Shown here: positions 51,068-59,621 of the stretch, piece by piece
Position numbering within the stretch: the first letter of the stretch is position 1
How the letters are laid out: each line of letters opens with the position of its first letter
Source of the DNA: HLUCCA09 sp038745585
GTDB lineage: Bacteria > Pseudomonadota > Alphaproteobacteria > Rhodobacterales > Rhodobacteraceae
Direction of reading: 5' to 3'
NCBI GenBank assembly: GCA_038745585.1
Contig: JBCDLH010000006.1
Location: 1-64,000, forward strand
Length of the DNA: 64,000 nt
The notes under the pieces: generated by a model
Database searches by the model: none
What the model saw: only the letters and a program-made list of their open reading frames with translations
Told to the model about the DNA's origin: nothing
Position numbers and translations under genes: made by a program

Positions 51068-52156
51068 ATGCCAACTATTCGCCTGGACAGCTTGGTGAAG
51101 CGGTACGGCGCCGTTGAGGTGCTGCATGGCATTGACCTGACCATGAACGAATTCGAGTTCACCGTGCTGGTGGGCCCATCGGGCTGCGGCAAGTCGACGA
51201 CGCTGCGCATGCTTGCCGGCCTCGAAGATGTCTCGGACGGCGAGATTTACATGGATGACCGTCCCATCAGCGGGCTTGACCCGAAGGATCGGGACATCGC
51301 GATGGTGTTTCAGGATTATGCGCTCTACCCGCATATGAATGTCGCGCGGAACATGTCGTTTTCGCTGCGGTTACAGAAACGGCCCAAGGACGAGATCGAA
51401 AAGAAGGTTGTCGAGGTCGCGAAGATGCTGGGCCTCAGCGACTATCTCGATCGCAAACCTGCCGAGCTATCAGGCGGACAGCGCCAACGCGTCGCGATGG
51501 GCCGTGCGCTCTGCCGGGACGCCGGTACATTCCTCTTCGACGAGCCGCTGTCGAACCTTGACGCCAAGTTGCGCGGGCAGATGCGGGCCGAGCTCGCGCT
51601 GATGCGCCAGAATGTGCAGAAGAATATGGTCTACGTGACCCACGATCAGATCGAGGCGATGACGCTGGCGGATCGGATCGTCGTGATGCACGGCGGGCAT
51701 ATCCAGCAGCAGGGCACGCCGTCGGACCTCTTTAAGAACCCAGTGAACAAGTTTGTCGCCGGCTTTCTCGGTGCGCCGCCGATGAACTTTCTTGCGGCCG
51801 AGCTGTCGGAGGAAAACGGCGAGGTCTGGGCCAAGGGCGACGGCTTTTCCATGCGCTTGCCAGAGGAGCTTGGCGCGCGCGCGCGAAAGCAGGCAATGTC
51901 GAACGTGCTGATGGGCATCCGCCCTTCCGATCTCGATTACAGCCCAGATGCAGACAGTGCGGGCGCTGTCGACCTCAAGGTCGCCGTCTCCGAATATGTC
52001 GGGGCGCAGTCGGTGCTGATATGTCTCTGCGGCGAGGCAAAGGTCACCGTCGAAATCAAATCCGAAACACCGATCGCGCTGGGCGAGACCTTGCGCTTTG
52101 CCGTGCGGCCCGAGGGTCTGCACCTCTTCGATCCAAAGACGGAAATGGCGCTCTAG
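51068..52156 (+). CDS. Sugar ABC transporter ATP-binding protein (UgpC/MalK type)
   Basis: A 362-residue CUT1-type ATPase: Walker A GPSGCGKST, signature LSGGQRQRVAMGRAL, Walker B FLFDEPLSNLDA, switch YVTHDQIEAMTLADRIVV, and a C-terminal MalK-like regulatory domain with MGIRPSDL and VRPEGLHLFD. It is the first gene of the plus-strand importer operon. CUT1 transporters carry di- and oligosaccharides, polyols or glycerol phosphates. Confidence 0.93.
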   Translation: MPTIRLDSLVKRYGAVEVLHGIDLTMNEFEFTVLVGPSGCGKSTTLRMLAGLEDVSDGEIYMDDRPISGLDPKDRDIAMVFQDYALYPHMNVARNMSFSLRLQKRPKDEIEKKVVEVAKMLGLSDYLDRKPAELSGGQRQRVAMGRALCRDAGTFLFDEPLSNLDAKLRGQMRAELALMRQNVQKNMVYVTHDQIEAMTLADRIVVMHGGHIQQQGTPSDLFKNPVNKFVAGFLGAPPMNFLAAELSEENGEVWAKGDGFSMRLPEELGARARKQAMSNVLMGIRPSDLDYSPDADSAGAVDLKVAVSEYVGAQSVLICLCGEAKVTVEIKSETPIALGETLRFAVRPEGLHLFDPKTEMAL

Positions 52157-52187
52157 CGCCGGAACAATAGAACTTGGGAGGACGAGA

Positions 52188-53516
52188 ATGCTTAAGTCAT
52201 TGATGACGACGACGATGGTGGCAGGGATTGCCTTTGCGGGCGCCGCCGCTGCGCAGGATGGGCCCTATGCGCCCTATGAGGGTACGACGCTCATCGTGAA
52301 CTTCCCCGCACATCCGCATTACAACGCTGTGCTCGAAGTGCTGCCCGAGTTCACCGCGCAGACCGGGATCGAGGTCGAAGTCGACATGCTGCCGTATCTC
52401 GACATGCGCGAGCGGCAGACGCTGGAACTGGCGCTTGACGAGGGCGCGTACGACCTCATCGCCTATGTGGTCTTCTCCAAGGCCGACTACGTTTATGCCG
52501 ATCAGATCCACAACCTCGCGCCGTTCTTTATGAACCCGCGCCTTGCCGATCCAAACTATGACGCGGGCGATCTGATCGACGGCTATGTGCAGAACATCGG
52601 GGTCGCTGGCGGCGAAAAGGGCTATCTTCCGGGGCCCACAGGCTCGCTTTACGGCCTGCCGTTCGGGTCGGAGACATCGGTGCTCTACTACCGTACCGAT
52701 ATCTTTGAAAAGCATGGGCTGGACGTGCCCGCGACCTATGACGAATTCCTCGACCTTGCCTGCCGCATCCCCGAGCTAGAGCCGGGCATGGGCGGTGTGG
52801 CGTCGCGCGCAGCGTCCGGGCACCAAGCCAGCCACGCCTTTCTGCTGCATCTCGCACCGCTGGGCGGCCGTGTCTTTGACGACGCTTGGAAGCCGCGGAT
52901 CAACGACGCCGCTGGTGTCGAGGCCGCCGAAGCGCTCAAGCAGATCGTCGATTGCGGGCCTGAGGGCAGCTCGAACTTTGGCCCGGCCGAGGCCGCGAAT
53001 GCTTTCGCCACGGGACAAGCAGCAATGTATCTCGACTCGATTGCCTTCGCCCCGACCTTTGAGGATCCGTCGCGAAGCCAAGTCGTCGGCAATGTCGGCT
53101 GGGCGATGCACCCCGAAGGTGTCCAGCGGGCGAGCCAGACGGGCGGCTTTGGCCTGGCGATACCACGCAATGCCGAGCACCCCGAGGCGGCGTTTCTCTT
53201 GATGCAGTGGCTGACGAGCAAGGAAGGCGACCTTGCTGTCGCCATGGCGGGCGGTAACCCGTCGCGCTTCTCGACATACGAAAATGCGGAGCTCAACGCA
53301 AAGTTTCCATGGTCGGCGACATTCGGCGAAGCACTCGCCCATGCCGACCCGGATTGGCGTCCGATCATCCCCGCCTGGGGCCGGATCAACGCCGATATCG
53401 GGACGACGCTCAGCCAAGTGTTGACCGAAGACCTCGATATCCAAGCCGCGCTCGACAGCATCGCCGAGCGGACCGAGGCGCTGATGGATGAAGAGGGCTA
53501 CTACATCTGGCAATAG
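52188..53516 (+). CDS. Sugar ABC transporter periplasmic binding protein
   Basis: A 442-residue family 1 binding protein. The signal peptide (KSLMTTTMVAGIAFAGAAAA) ends at AAAQD. The mature part has the expected GSLYGLPFGSETSVLYYRTDIF hinge region, split from FATGQAAMYLDS and GGFGLAIPRNAEHPEAAFLL. GGGAGG precedes the ATG at 52188. The ligand cannot be inferred. Confidence 0.92.
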   Translation: MLKSLMTTTMVAGIAFAGAAAAQDGPYAPYEGTTLIVNFPAHPHYNAVLEVLPEFTAQTGIEVEVDMLPYLDMRERQTLELALDEGAYDLIAYVVFSKADYVYADQIHNLAPFFMNPRLADPNYDAGDLIDGYVQNIGVAGGEKGYLPGPTGSLYGLPFGSETSVLYYRTDIFEKHGLDVPATYDEFLDLACRIPELEPGMGGVASRAASGHQASHAFLLHLAPLGGRVFDDAWKPRINDAAGVEAAEALKQIVDCGPEGSSNFGPAEAANAFATGQAAMYLDSIAFAPTFEDPSRSQVVGNVGWAMHPEGVQRASQTGGFGLAIPRNAEHPEAAFLLMQWLTSKEGDLAVAMAGGNPSRFSTYENAELNAKFPWSATFGEALAHADPDWRPIIPAWGRINADIGTTLSQVLTEDLDIQAALDSIAERTEALMDEEGYYIWQ

Positions 53517-53572
53517 GCCGGATCTGCGTTGCGGGCGCGCCGCCGCGCACTCAAGCGGCGCATCCCGCGGGG

Positions 53573-53597
53573 CCGCCGGGCGATTTTTGCCCGGCGG
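53573..53597 (+). other. Hairpin between binding-protein and permease genes
   Basis: CCGCCGGGC (53573-53581) pairs perfectly with GCCCGGCGG (53589-53597) around GATTTTT. It lies in the 127-base gap after the binding-protein gene and is the strongest of the three such hairpins in the window. The T residues are in the loop, not after the stem, so it is likely a stabiliser or attenuator rather than a terminator. Confidence 0.75.
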
Positions 53598-53643
53598 TTC
53601 CTCTCCCTCCAGAACACGCCCACGCAGAAGGCAGGACGTCTCG

Positions 53644-54570
53644 GTGACCAGCGCCAACGCTACACGACAGAGGATGAACCGGCTTACGCCGTATCTCTTC
53701 GTCGCGCCCGCCGGCCTCGTGATGATCCTCGCGCTGTTCTATCCGATCGGCTACATGATCTGGGGCAGCTTCCGCGATTGGGATCCGAGCCAAAACATCT
53801 CCGAGACCGATTTCGTGGGGCTTGCGAACTACGCCAAGCTCCTCGTCGACCCGGCGTTTCACGAGAGCTTCTGGGTCACCCTCGTCTTTGCCTTTACGGT
53901 CGTGGCGGTGGAGATGGTTTTGGGCGTCGGCCTCGCCTTGCTCCTCGATCGTCAGATCCGCGGCATGTCCGTCCTCCGCACGCTCTTTATCCTGCCTATG
54001 ATGATTGCGCCGGTCGTGGTTGGCCTCGTCTGGCGCTACATGTTTCACCAAGGCTACGGGACGTTTAACAGATTTCTTGAGTGGATCGGGCTCGGCGGCG
54101 TGGATTGGCTCGGCCAACACCCGTTGCTGTCGGTGATCGTCGCCGACATTTGGCAATGGACTCCCTTCATCTTCATCCTGTCGCTCGCGGCTCTGCAATC
54201 CCTGCCGCGTTCGGCGCTCGAGGCGGCCCGGATCGACGGGGCGACCGCGTGGCAACAAATTTGGTTCATCAAACTGCCTCTCATGGCGCCGGTTCTATTC
54301 GTCACGATGCTCTTGCGCCTCATCGACGCGTTCAAAGTGCTCGAGGTGATCCTCGTGCTGACGGGCGGGGGGCCGGGCCTCTCGACGGAGATCCTAGCGC
54401 TACGCATTGCGCGAACGGCGCGTGAGTTTCGCGAGTTGGGAGAGGCTGCGGCCATGTCGAACTACCTCTTGATGTTGCTGATGGTCCTCACGCTCGGCAT
54501 GTTTGCCTTTACCCGCTGGCAAGAGGCGCGCGCGCGACGTCTCCGATTTGCCCAGGAAGAGGAGGGCTAG
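53644..54570 (+). CDS. Sugar ABC transporter permease (MalF type)
   Basis: A 308-residue CUT1 permease with six helices and the EAA loop EAARIDGATAWQQIWFIKLPLM. The GTG at 53644 has AGGACG upstream; an internal ATG at 53674 is the alternative and lies nearer the first helix (LTPYLFVAPAGLVMIL). The partner permease begins three bases after its stop. Confidence 0.92.
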   Translation: MTSANATRQRMNRLTPYLFVAPAGLVMILALFYPIGYMIWGSFRDWDPSQNISETDFVGLANYAKLLVDPAFHESFWVTLVFAFTVVAVEMVLGVGLALLLDRQIRGMSVLRTLFILPMMIAPVVVGLVWRYMFHQGYGTFNRFLEWIGLGGVDWLGQHPLLSVIVADIWQWTPFIFILSLAALQSLPRSALEAARIDGATAWQQIWFIKLPLMAPVLFVTMLLRLIDAFKVLEVILVLTGGGPGLSTEILALRIARTAREFRELGEAAAMSNYLLMLLMVLTLGMFAFTRWQEARARRLRFAQEEEG

Positions 54571-54573
54571 GCC

Positions 54574-55509
54574 ATGGTGAGCCCCGCCAATCAGCGGCAA
54601 AACCCGGCGTTTTACGCGCTGATCGCCGTGCTGATCTTCATGTCGGTCGGGCCGGTGATGGTCCTCGCGGTCAACTCCTTCAAGCTCGACGTCGACATAA
54701 CCTCAGGCGCGGGTGGGCTTCTCTTCATGCCCACGATCCGCAATTACGAAAGCGCGCTTTGTGACATTCTGTGGTACGAGCCGGAGCATATCCGCTTTTG
54801 CACCGTGCGCTTCGGCGGCGCCTTCATCAACTCGATCATCATTGCGCTCGTCTCGACGGCGCTGACGCTGATCTTCGGCTGCATGGCCGCTTATGCGCTG
54901 GTGCGCTTTCGATTTATGGGGCGGGACAGCCTTTCGCTCTCGACGCTTGCGGTGCGGATGATCCCGCCGGCGGTTCTCCTCGTGCCGGTCTTCGGGCTCT
55001 GGAACAACGCGTTCTGCCTCGACAATGACGCGCTCGTGGGCGGCTGGATTCGCGACACATTCGGCGGGCGCGGAGATGTCTGCCTCGCGGGGACGCATTC
55101 TGGCATCATTCTCGTCTATGTCGCGATGAACCTGCCCTTTGTGATCTGGATCTTGCAGAGCTTCATTGTCCAGGTGCCGATGTCGCTCGAAGAGGCCGCC
55201 CGGGTCGACGGGGCGGGGCCGTTTCAGGTCTTTTTTCTTGTCGTCCTGCCGCTGATCCAACCCGGGCTGGCCGCAGCCTCGATCTTCACCTTCCGTATCG
55301 CTTGGAACGAGTATCTCTTGGCCTCGGCCCTGGCCGACCGGGACACGATGACGGTGCCGATCCTGATTGTGAACAACGCCAGCGAGTTCGATGGCTTAGG
55401 GATGATCATGGCAACTGGGATGCTACTTGCCATCCCGCCGATCCTGTTCACGTTCTTTGCTTCGCGGCAGATCATCACTGGCATGACAGCAGGTGCCGTG
55501 AAGGGTTGA
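54574..55509 (+). CDS. Sugar ABC transporter permease (MalG type)
   Basis: A 311-residue CUT1 permease with the EAA loop EEAARVDGAGPFQVFFLVVLPLI. A periplasmic loop between the first helices contains several cysteines (CDILWYEP, RFCTVRF, CLDND, DVCLAG), more than usual for the family, so a disulfide is possible. It is followed two bases later by the UPF0261 gene. Confidence 0.92.
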   Translation: MVSPANQRQNPAFYALIAVLIFMSVGPVMVLAVNSFKLDVDITSGAGGLLFMPTIRNYESALCDILWYEPEHIRFCTVRFGGAFINSIIIALVSTALTLIFGCMAAYALVRFRFMGRDSLSLSTLAVRMIPPAVLLVPVFGLWNNAFCLDNDALVGGWIRDTFGGRGDVCLAGTHSGIILVYVAMNLPFVIWILQSFIVQVPMSLEEAARVDGAGPFQVFFLVVLPLIQPGLAAASIFTFRIAWNEYLLASALADRDTMTVPILIVNNASEFDGLGMIMATGMLLAIPPILFTFFASRQIITGMTAGAVKG

Positions 55510-55511
55510 GA

Positions 55512-56654
55512 ATGGCGCGCGTTATGCTCATCGGGACCTTTGAGACAAAGGCCGACGAGCTCGGGTTTCTTGCCGATGCGCTCGGCCGCAAGGGGCTCCA
55601 CGTGGAGACCGTAGATGTCTCGCTCGGCGCAAGGGGCGCCGTCCTATCTGGAGCCGACAAGCTGGCGCGTATGGCGGCCCGGGCAGAGGCGGCGGCAGCG
55701 GAGATTGCAGCGCGCTCGCCCGAATGCGCGGTGGCCGTGGGCGTCGGCGGCGGGACCGGAGGCGAGATCGTGCTCGCGGCACTAAAGGGTCTGCCCGCCG
55801 CCTACCCCAAAGTGCTTGTCACGACGCTCGCCTTCGACCCGCGCGCAGCGCTGGCGGACACCGCGATCACGCTGGTGCCCACGCTCTGCGATATCGAGGG
55901 GATGAACCCGGCCCTGAAGCAGGTTTTTGAGAACACGGCGGCCATGGTGGCTGGGCTCGCACGGGCCGAGCCGGCTGCGGCGTCGAAAAAGGGAAATATC
56001 GCCGTCACGACGCTCGGCGCGACGGGGATCGCGAGCGCCGAGGTCGCGCGCCTGCTCCGCAAAGCAGGTCTAGACGCGACCGTTTTTCACGCCAATGGCT
56101 ATGGCGGTGCAGCCTTTACGCGCTTCGTGCAGGAGGGACGCGCCCGTGCGGTAATCGACCTCAACGTGCATGAACTCGGCCGTATGCGACTCGCTGGCGC
56201 GCATGTGCCGATGCCGGGGCGGTTTTCCTGCGCGAGCGACTTGCCGCGTGTCGTCCTGCCCGGCGGGCTCAATTTTATCGGGCTCGGCGAGATCGGGACG
56301 CTATCGGAGGCACATCGCGCCCGCCCGCATTACCGGCATTCCGGGCATTTCACCCATGTCAAGCTCACCGGGGCGGAGATGGCGGACCAAGCCTCTGCCC
56401 TCGCCTGTCTTCTCAATGAGAGCACCGCGCCCTGCCTTGTGCTCCTCCCGATGGGCGGGTTTTCCCACGAGGACCGGCCCGGCGGCGCCATCGAGGATGC
56501 CTCTCTCCGCGAAATCGCCGCTGCGACGCTGGAGGCCCGGGCCGCGCGCTTCGCCACGCGCCGCCTGCCGCATCACATCAACACGGTCGAGACGGCGACA
56601 GCCGCCGTCGCCGCCCTGCAAGACGCTCTAAACCAGAGGACCGCGCATGCCTGA
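55512..56654 (+). CDS. UPF0261 (Tm-1-like ATP-binding) family protein
   Basis: A 380-residue member of the UPF0261 family, related to the N-terminal half of the plant antiviral protein Tm-1. Seen are LIGTFETKADELGFL at the start, the glycine-rich VGVGGGTGGEIVLAAL nucleotide-binding region, FHANGYGGAAFTRFV and VLLPMGGFSHEDRPGG. In other genomes these proteins usually sit beside, or are fused to, a TIM-barrel (PF09370) protein, which is missing here. It overlaps the second class II aldolase by eight bases, so its role is in the same pathway. Biochemical function is unknown to me. Confidence 0.87.
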   Translation: MARVMLIGTFETKADELGFLADALGRKGLHVETVDVSLGARGAVLSGADKLARMAARAEAAAAEIAARSPECAVAVGVGGGTGGEIVLAALKGLPAAYPKVLVTTLAFDPRAALADTAITLVPTLCDIEGMNPALKQVFENTAAMVAGLARAEPAAASKKGNIAVTTLGATGIASAEVARLLRKAGLDATVFHANGYGGAAFTRFVQEGRARAVIDLNVHELGRMRLAGAHVPMPGRFSCASDLPRVVLPGGLNFIGLGEIGTLSEAHRARPHYRHSGHFTHVKLTGAEMADQASALACLLNESTAPCLVLLPMGGFSHEDRPGGAIEDASLREIAAATLEARAARFATRRLPHHINTVETATAAVAALQDALNQRTAHA

Positions 56655-57321
56655 CACTGCCCGCTTCCCCGACCTCGCCGAGAAGATGGACGCGCTGATC
56701 GCGATGGCGAAACGCTGCTTTCACAGTGGGCTTCAGACCAATGCCGGGGGCAATCTCTCCGTTCGGCTTGAGACGCGCGATGCCATTGTGATCAAACCCT
56801 CAGGTGTCGGATTTAATGAATGCACGCGAGAGAACTTGCAGGTCGTTACGCTCGAGGGCGAGATCTTGCCCTTAACGCAGGCGCTTAAGCCATCAAAGGA
56901 TCTCGACTTTCACCGTGATCTCTATCGCATCCGGGAGGATATCAACGCCATCGTCCATTGCCACAGCCCTTGGGCCACGGGCTATGCCAGCGCCGGGATC
57001 GAGATCCCGTGTCTGACGGTGCAGACGATCGAGAAGATCGGGCGGATGCCGCTTATCCCGCTTTCACCCAATGGCGGGCCGCAGACCGAAGCCGAGATCA
57101 GCCCTGTTTTTCGCGATCCTTCGATCCGTGCCGCCGTGCTGGCCAATCACGGCACAATCGGCGTTGGCAAGACCCTGATAGCCGCACAATACCTGGCGGA
57201 AATCATCGAAGAGACGGCGCAGATCGCCTATGTCCGCGACACGCTGCTCGCGGCGCATGGCAAGCGCGCCGCAGACCTACCGCGCTATGGCACGGCAAAG
57301 GAGGCGCGCGCGGCGACCTAG
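56647..57321 (+). CDS. Class II aldolase/adducin-family protein (FucA/AraD-like)
   Basis: A 224-residue zinc aldolase or epimerase of the FucA/AraD family, the standard length. It contains AGGNLSVRLETRD, IKPSGVGF, the zinc-binding IVHCHSPWATGYA (two His) and the third ligand in VLANHGTIGVG. Its start overlaps the UPF0261 gene. It is shorter than the class II protein at 47403-48371 and belongs to a different branch, so the regulon encodes two distinct aldolase-like enzymes. Confidence 0.9.
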   Translation: MPDTARFPDLAEKMDALIAMAKRCFHSGLQTNAGGNLSVRLETRDAIVIKPSGVGFNECTRENLQVVTLEGEILPLTQALKPSKDLDFHRDLYRIREDINAIVHCHSPWATGYASAGIEIPCLTVQTIEKIGRMPLIPLSPNGGPQTEAEISPVFRDPSIRAAVLANHGTIGVGKTLIAAQYLAEIIEETAQIAYVRDTLLAAHGKRAADLPRYGTAKEARAAT

Positions 57322-57326
57322 CGCCT

Positions 57327-58196
57327 TCAGCTCGACCGTAGCCGCGCGAGCCCGGCCTTCATGCGCGCGATACGGCTTTGGTGCTCCGTTCCGCGGCGCA
57401 GGCTTACGGCAGTCGACAGGATGTCGACCACAACGAGGTGCGAAAGGCGCGAGACCGCGGGCGTGTAGACATCGGTGTTCTCCAGGGTCTCCACCACAAG
57501 CGCGACGTCGCAACGGTCGAGGAGCGGGCTTTTGGCGCCCGATATGCCGATTGTCGACGCACCCCGCGCCTGACAGAGTTCCGCGGCTTCAACCACAGCC
57601 CGCGTTTGTCCCGTGTTCGAGATCGCAACAGCGACCTCGCCTGGGCGCATCATATCAGCCGTCATAAACATCTGGTGCGCGTCGGCGGGCGTGCCGCAGG
57701 GCACGTCAAAGAGCGGAAACTTTTGCTGTGCGTCCCGCGCGACAATACCCGAGGCGCCAAAGCCAAAGAACTCGATCCGCGTAGCATCGGCCAGGAGGTC
57801 GACCGCTCGAGCGACTTCCTCCCCGTCGAGATGGTTCTGCGCCCAAGCGAGATTGGCGAGGTTGTAGTCGAACACCTTCGCAATGATGGTCTGCAAGTCG
57901 TCGTCGACGGAGACTGCGGTATGCGACGTGCTGCGGGAGAATGCCAGCGATCGCGCGAGACGCACGCGCATTTCGCGGAAACCGGAACATCCGATTGCCG
58001 CGCAGAAGCGGATGACGGTCGGTTCGCTGACGCTTGCCGCGCGGGCAAGGGCTGCGAGCGTCATGTCGAGCACCGCCTCAGGACGGTCCAAAACAAGTTC
58101 GGCAACCTTTCGGTCGGACTTTCGCAATTCGGCTTTGATCCGAAGGATCGTCTCTAGGATCGTGTCGTCCGTGGGTTGAGCACGTTGGTTCGACAT
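57327..58196 (-). CDS. RpiR-family regulator (HTH-SIS)
   Basis: A 289-residue regulator with an N-terminal RpiR helix-turn-helix (MTLAALARAASVSEPTVIRFCAAIGCSG, recognised as one unit) and a C-terminal SIS sugar-isomerase domain (EFFGFGASGIVARDAQQKF, then AISNTGQTRAVVEAAELC and GISGAKSPL) that binds a phosphosugar. It converges with the aldolase gene five bases away. It is a second regulator of the region and may sense the phosphorylated intermediate while GntR senses the free one. Confidence 0.92.
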   Translation of the reverse strand: MSNQRAQPTDDTILETILRIKAELRKSDRKVAELVLDRPEAVLDMTLAALARAASVSEPTVIRFCAAIGCSGFREMRVRLARSLAFSRSTSHTAVSVDDDLQTIIAKVFDYNLANLAWAQNHLDGEEVARAVDLLADATRIEFFGFGASGIVARDAQQKFPLFDVPCGTPADAHQMFMTADMMRPGEVAVAISNTGQTRAVVEAAELCQARGASTIGISGAKSPLLDRCDVALVVETLENTDVYTPAVSRLSHLVVVDILSTAVSLRRGTEHQSRIARMKAGLARLRSS

Positions 58197-58391
58197 ACGT
58201 CATTCGCCTTGTAAGTGATCGGGCAGAGCGCCTTCTCTATGGTCCCGACTAAACCATGAAAGCACGTGCGTTGTTCCTCGCGATTTGGAGGCTCAGTGCA
58301 CTTCTGTGATTTGCCGATGGTGGGGTCGGGATCGCAGGAAGAGACCGAAGTAGAACAGTTTGCGCGAAGTGGGAAAGTGCGCAGAGCGGTG

Positions 58392-59348
58392 TCACGTCGT
58401 CCGGCCCATGGCAGAGGCGGCAATGCGGGAGATCTCCTCAAACTGTGGACCCGACGTTGGAATTTCGATATCGAACACCTCGGCGATGACTTGCGTCCAG
58501 CCGTGCAGGAAATAAGTCCAGCCGTCTTCTAACTGAAGGTCCCGCGCCACAGCTTGCCTTTTTGCTTGCTCCAAAAAGATAAGGTCTCCGCGATAATTCA
58601 GCTCCCAGACAATGGCGTGCCGCGGGAACAGTGCGTTCTCCCCGAGAGGTGAGCCGGGCGCATCTTTGCCGAGCCCTGTGGCATTGATAACAAGGCTGCC
58701 ATTTGGGACACCTTCAAGGATGTGATCGTTGGTTCGCATTTCGGAGATCAGGGCATACTCACACGGGACGGACGTTCCGATCTGGAGGTGAATGCGCTCG
58801 ATATGTTCGAGCCGAGCCTTTGACCGGTCAGAGACTATTATGCGCTTCGGTGATCCTCTTTGGCCCATCTTCCGCATCGCATGCCAAGTTATCGCAATTG
58901 ATGACCCACCCGCTCCAATCACAAAGATATCGGAATGTGTTTTTTTAAAGTGTTTTTCGGGAAGAAAGCACTCTATCGCTAGCCCTGATGAAATCGGATC
59001 CTTGGCGTGGCAGATCAAGGCACCATTCCGCTTGGAGAGGCAACTCGTTTCGCGCATCAGCCTGGCATAGGGATCGACCTCGTCAAATTGGTCGAAACAC
59101 GCTTCGAACAAACTGAGCTTATGCGTCGTGACAAGCGCACCGAGCGAAAGGGGGTCGGACTTCAGAAGCGAAACCACGCTACGATATGCATCTGCAGAGG
59201 AGTTGGATGCAAGGTCGATCCCCTTTATCGCGACATCCCCAAGCCCAAGCCAAGCGGCCCATTTGGGAAACACGCGCATGATTGCCGAGTGCTGTGTGGT
59301 GACGCCGATGAAGTAGAACGTGGGTTTCGTTGCTGGGACCAACATCAT
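58392..59348 (-). CDS. Shikimate dehydrogenase-like protein
   Basis: A 318-residue protein with the shikimate dehydrogenase layout: N-terminal substrate domain with FYFIGVTTQHS and GALVTTHKLSLFE (the catalytic Lys and the NVTxPxK-like segment), the nucleotide motif VIGAGGSSIAI, VINATGLGKD and the C-terminal DGWTYFLHGWTQ. NVTxPHK is replaced by LVTTHKLS, so this is a divergent relative, perhaps quinate- or cyclitol-type. The codon use is A+T-richer than the neighbours. Not the housekeeping aroE by its context. Confidence 0.8.
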   Translation of the reverse strand: MMLVPATKPTFYFIGVTTQHSAIMRVFPKWAAWLGLGDVAIKGIDLASNSSADAYRSVVSLLKSDPLSLGALVTTHKLSLFEACFDQFDEVDPYARLMRETSCLSKRNGALICHAKDPISSGLAIECFLPEKHFKKTHSDIFVIGAGGSSIAITWHAMRKMGQRGSPKRIIVSDRSKARLEHIERIHLQIGTSVPCEYALISEMRTNDHILEGVPNGSLVINATGLGKDAPGSPLGENALFPRHAIVWELNYRGDLIFLEQAKRQAVARDLQLEDGWTYFLHGWTQVIAEVFDIEIPTSGPQFEEISRIAASAMGRTT

Positions 59349-59508
59349 CGCTTTGTCTTCGGCCCTTGTTGGTCAGCTTGTGCGCCAGCCGTGAGATCTA
59401 TGTCGTAAAACTACCAACTCGGCCCCGATGTGCAATCCCGAGATGAGCGATTGCTTTCCAATTTGCCCGCTTTGCCGAGTGCACAGGCATTCAATGTACC
59501 CAGACGAT

Positions 59509-59589
59509 AGTGCAAAACCGACCCTTGCGCCGCCGCTGGGTTAAGGTAGTTTTGCACAAAGGTTCCTCGCGCAGCGGAGCGTTTTGCAC
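59509..59589. promoter_or_regulatory. Three copies of an AGTTTTGCAC-type element
   Basis: The element occurs inverted at 59509-59518 (AGTGCAAAAC on the plus strand) and directly at 59548-59557 (AGTTTTGCAC) and 59581-59589 (GTTTTGCAC). All three lie within 115 bases upstream of the UlaG-like gene, in the divergent promoter region with the shikimate-dehydrogenase-like gene. They look like a cluster of binding sites for one regulator. Confidence 0.65.
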
Positions 59590-59621
59590 TGTCACCAAGG
59601 GTTGCTGAGCGAAAGATAAGT

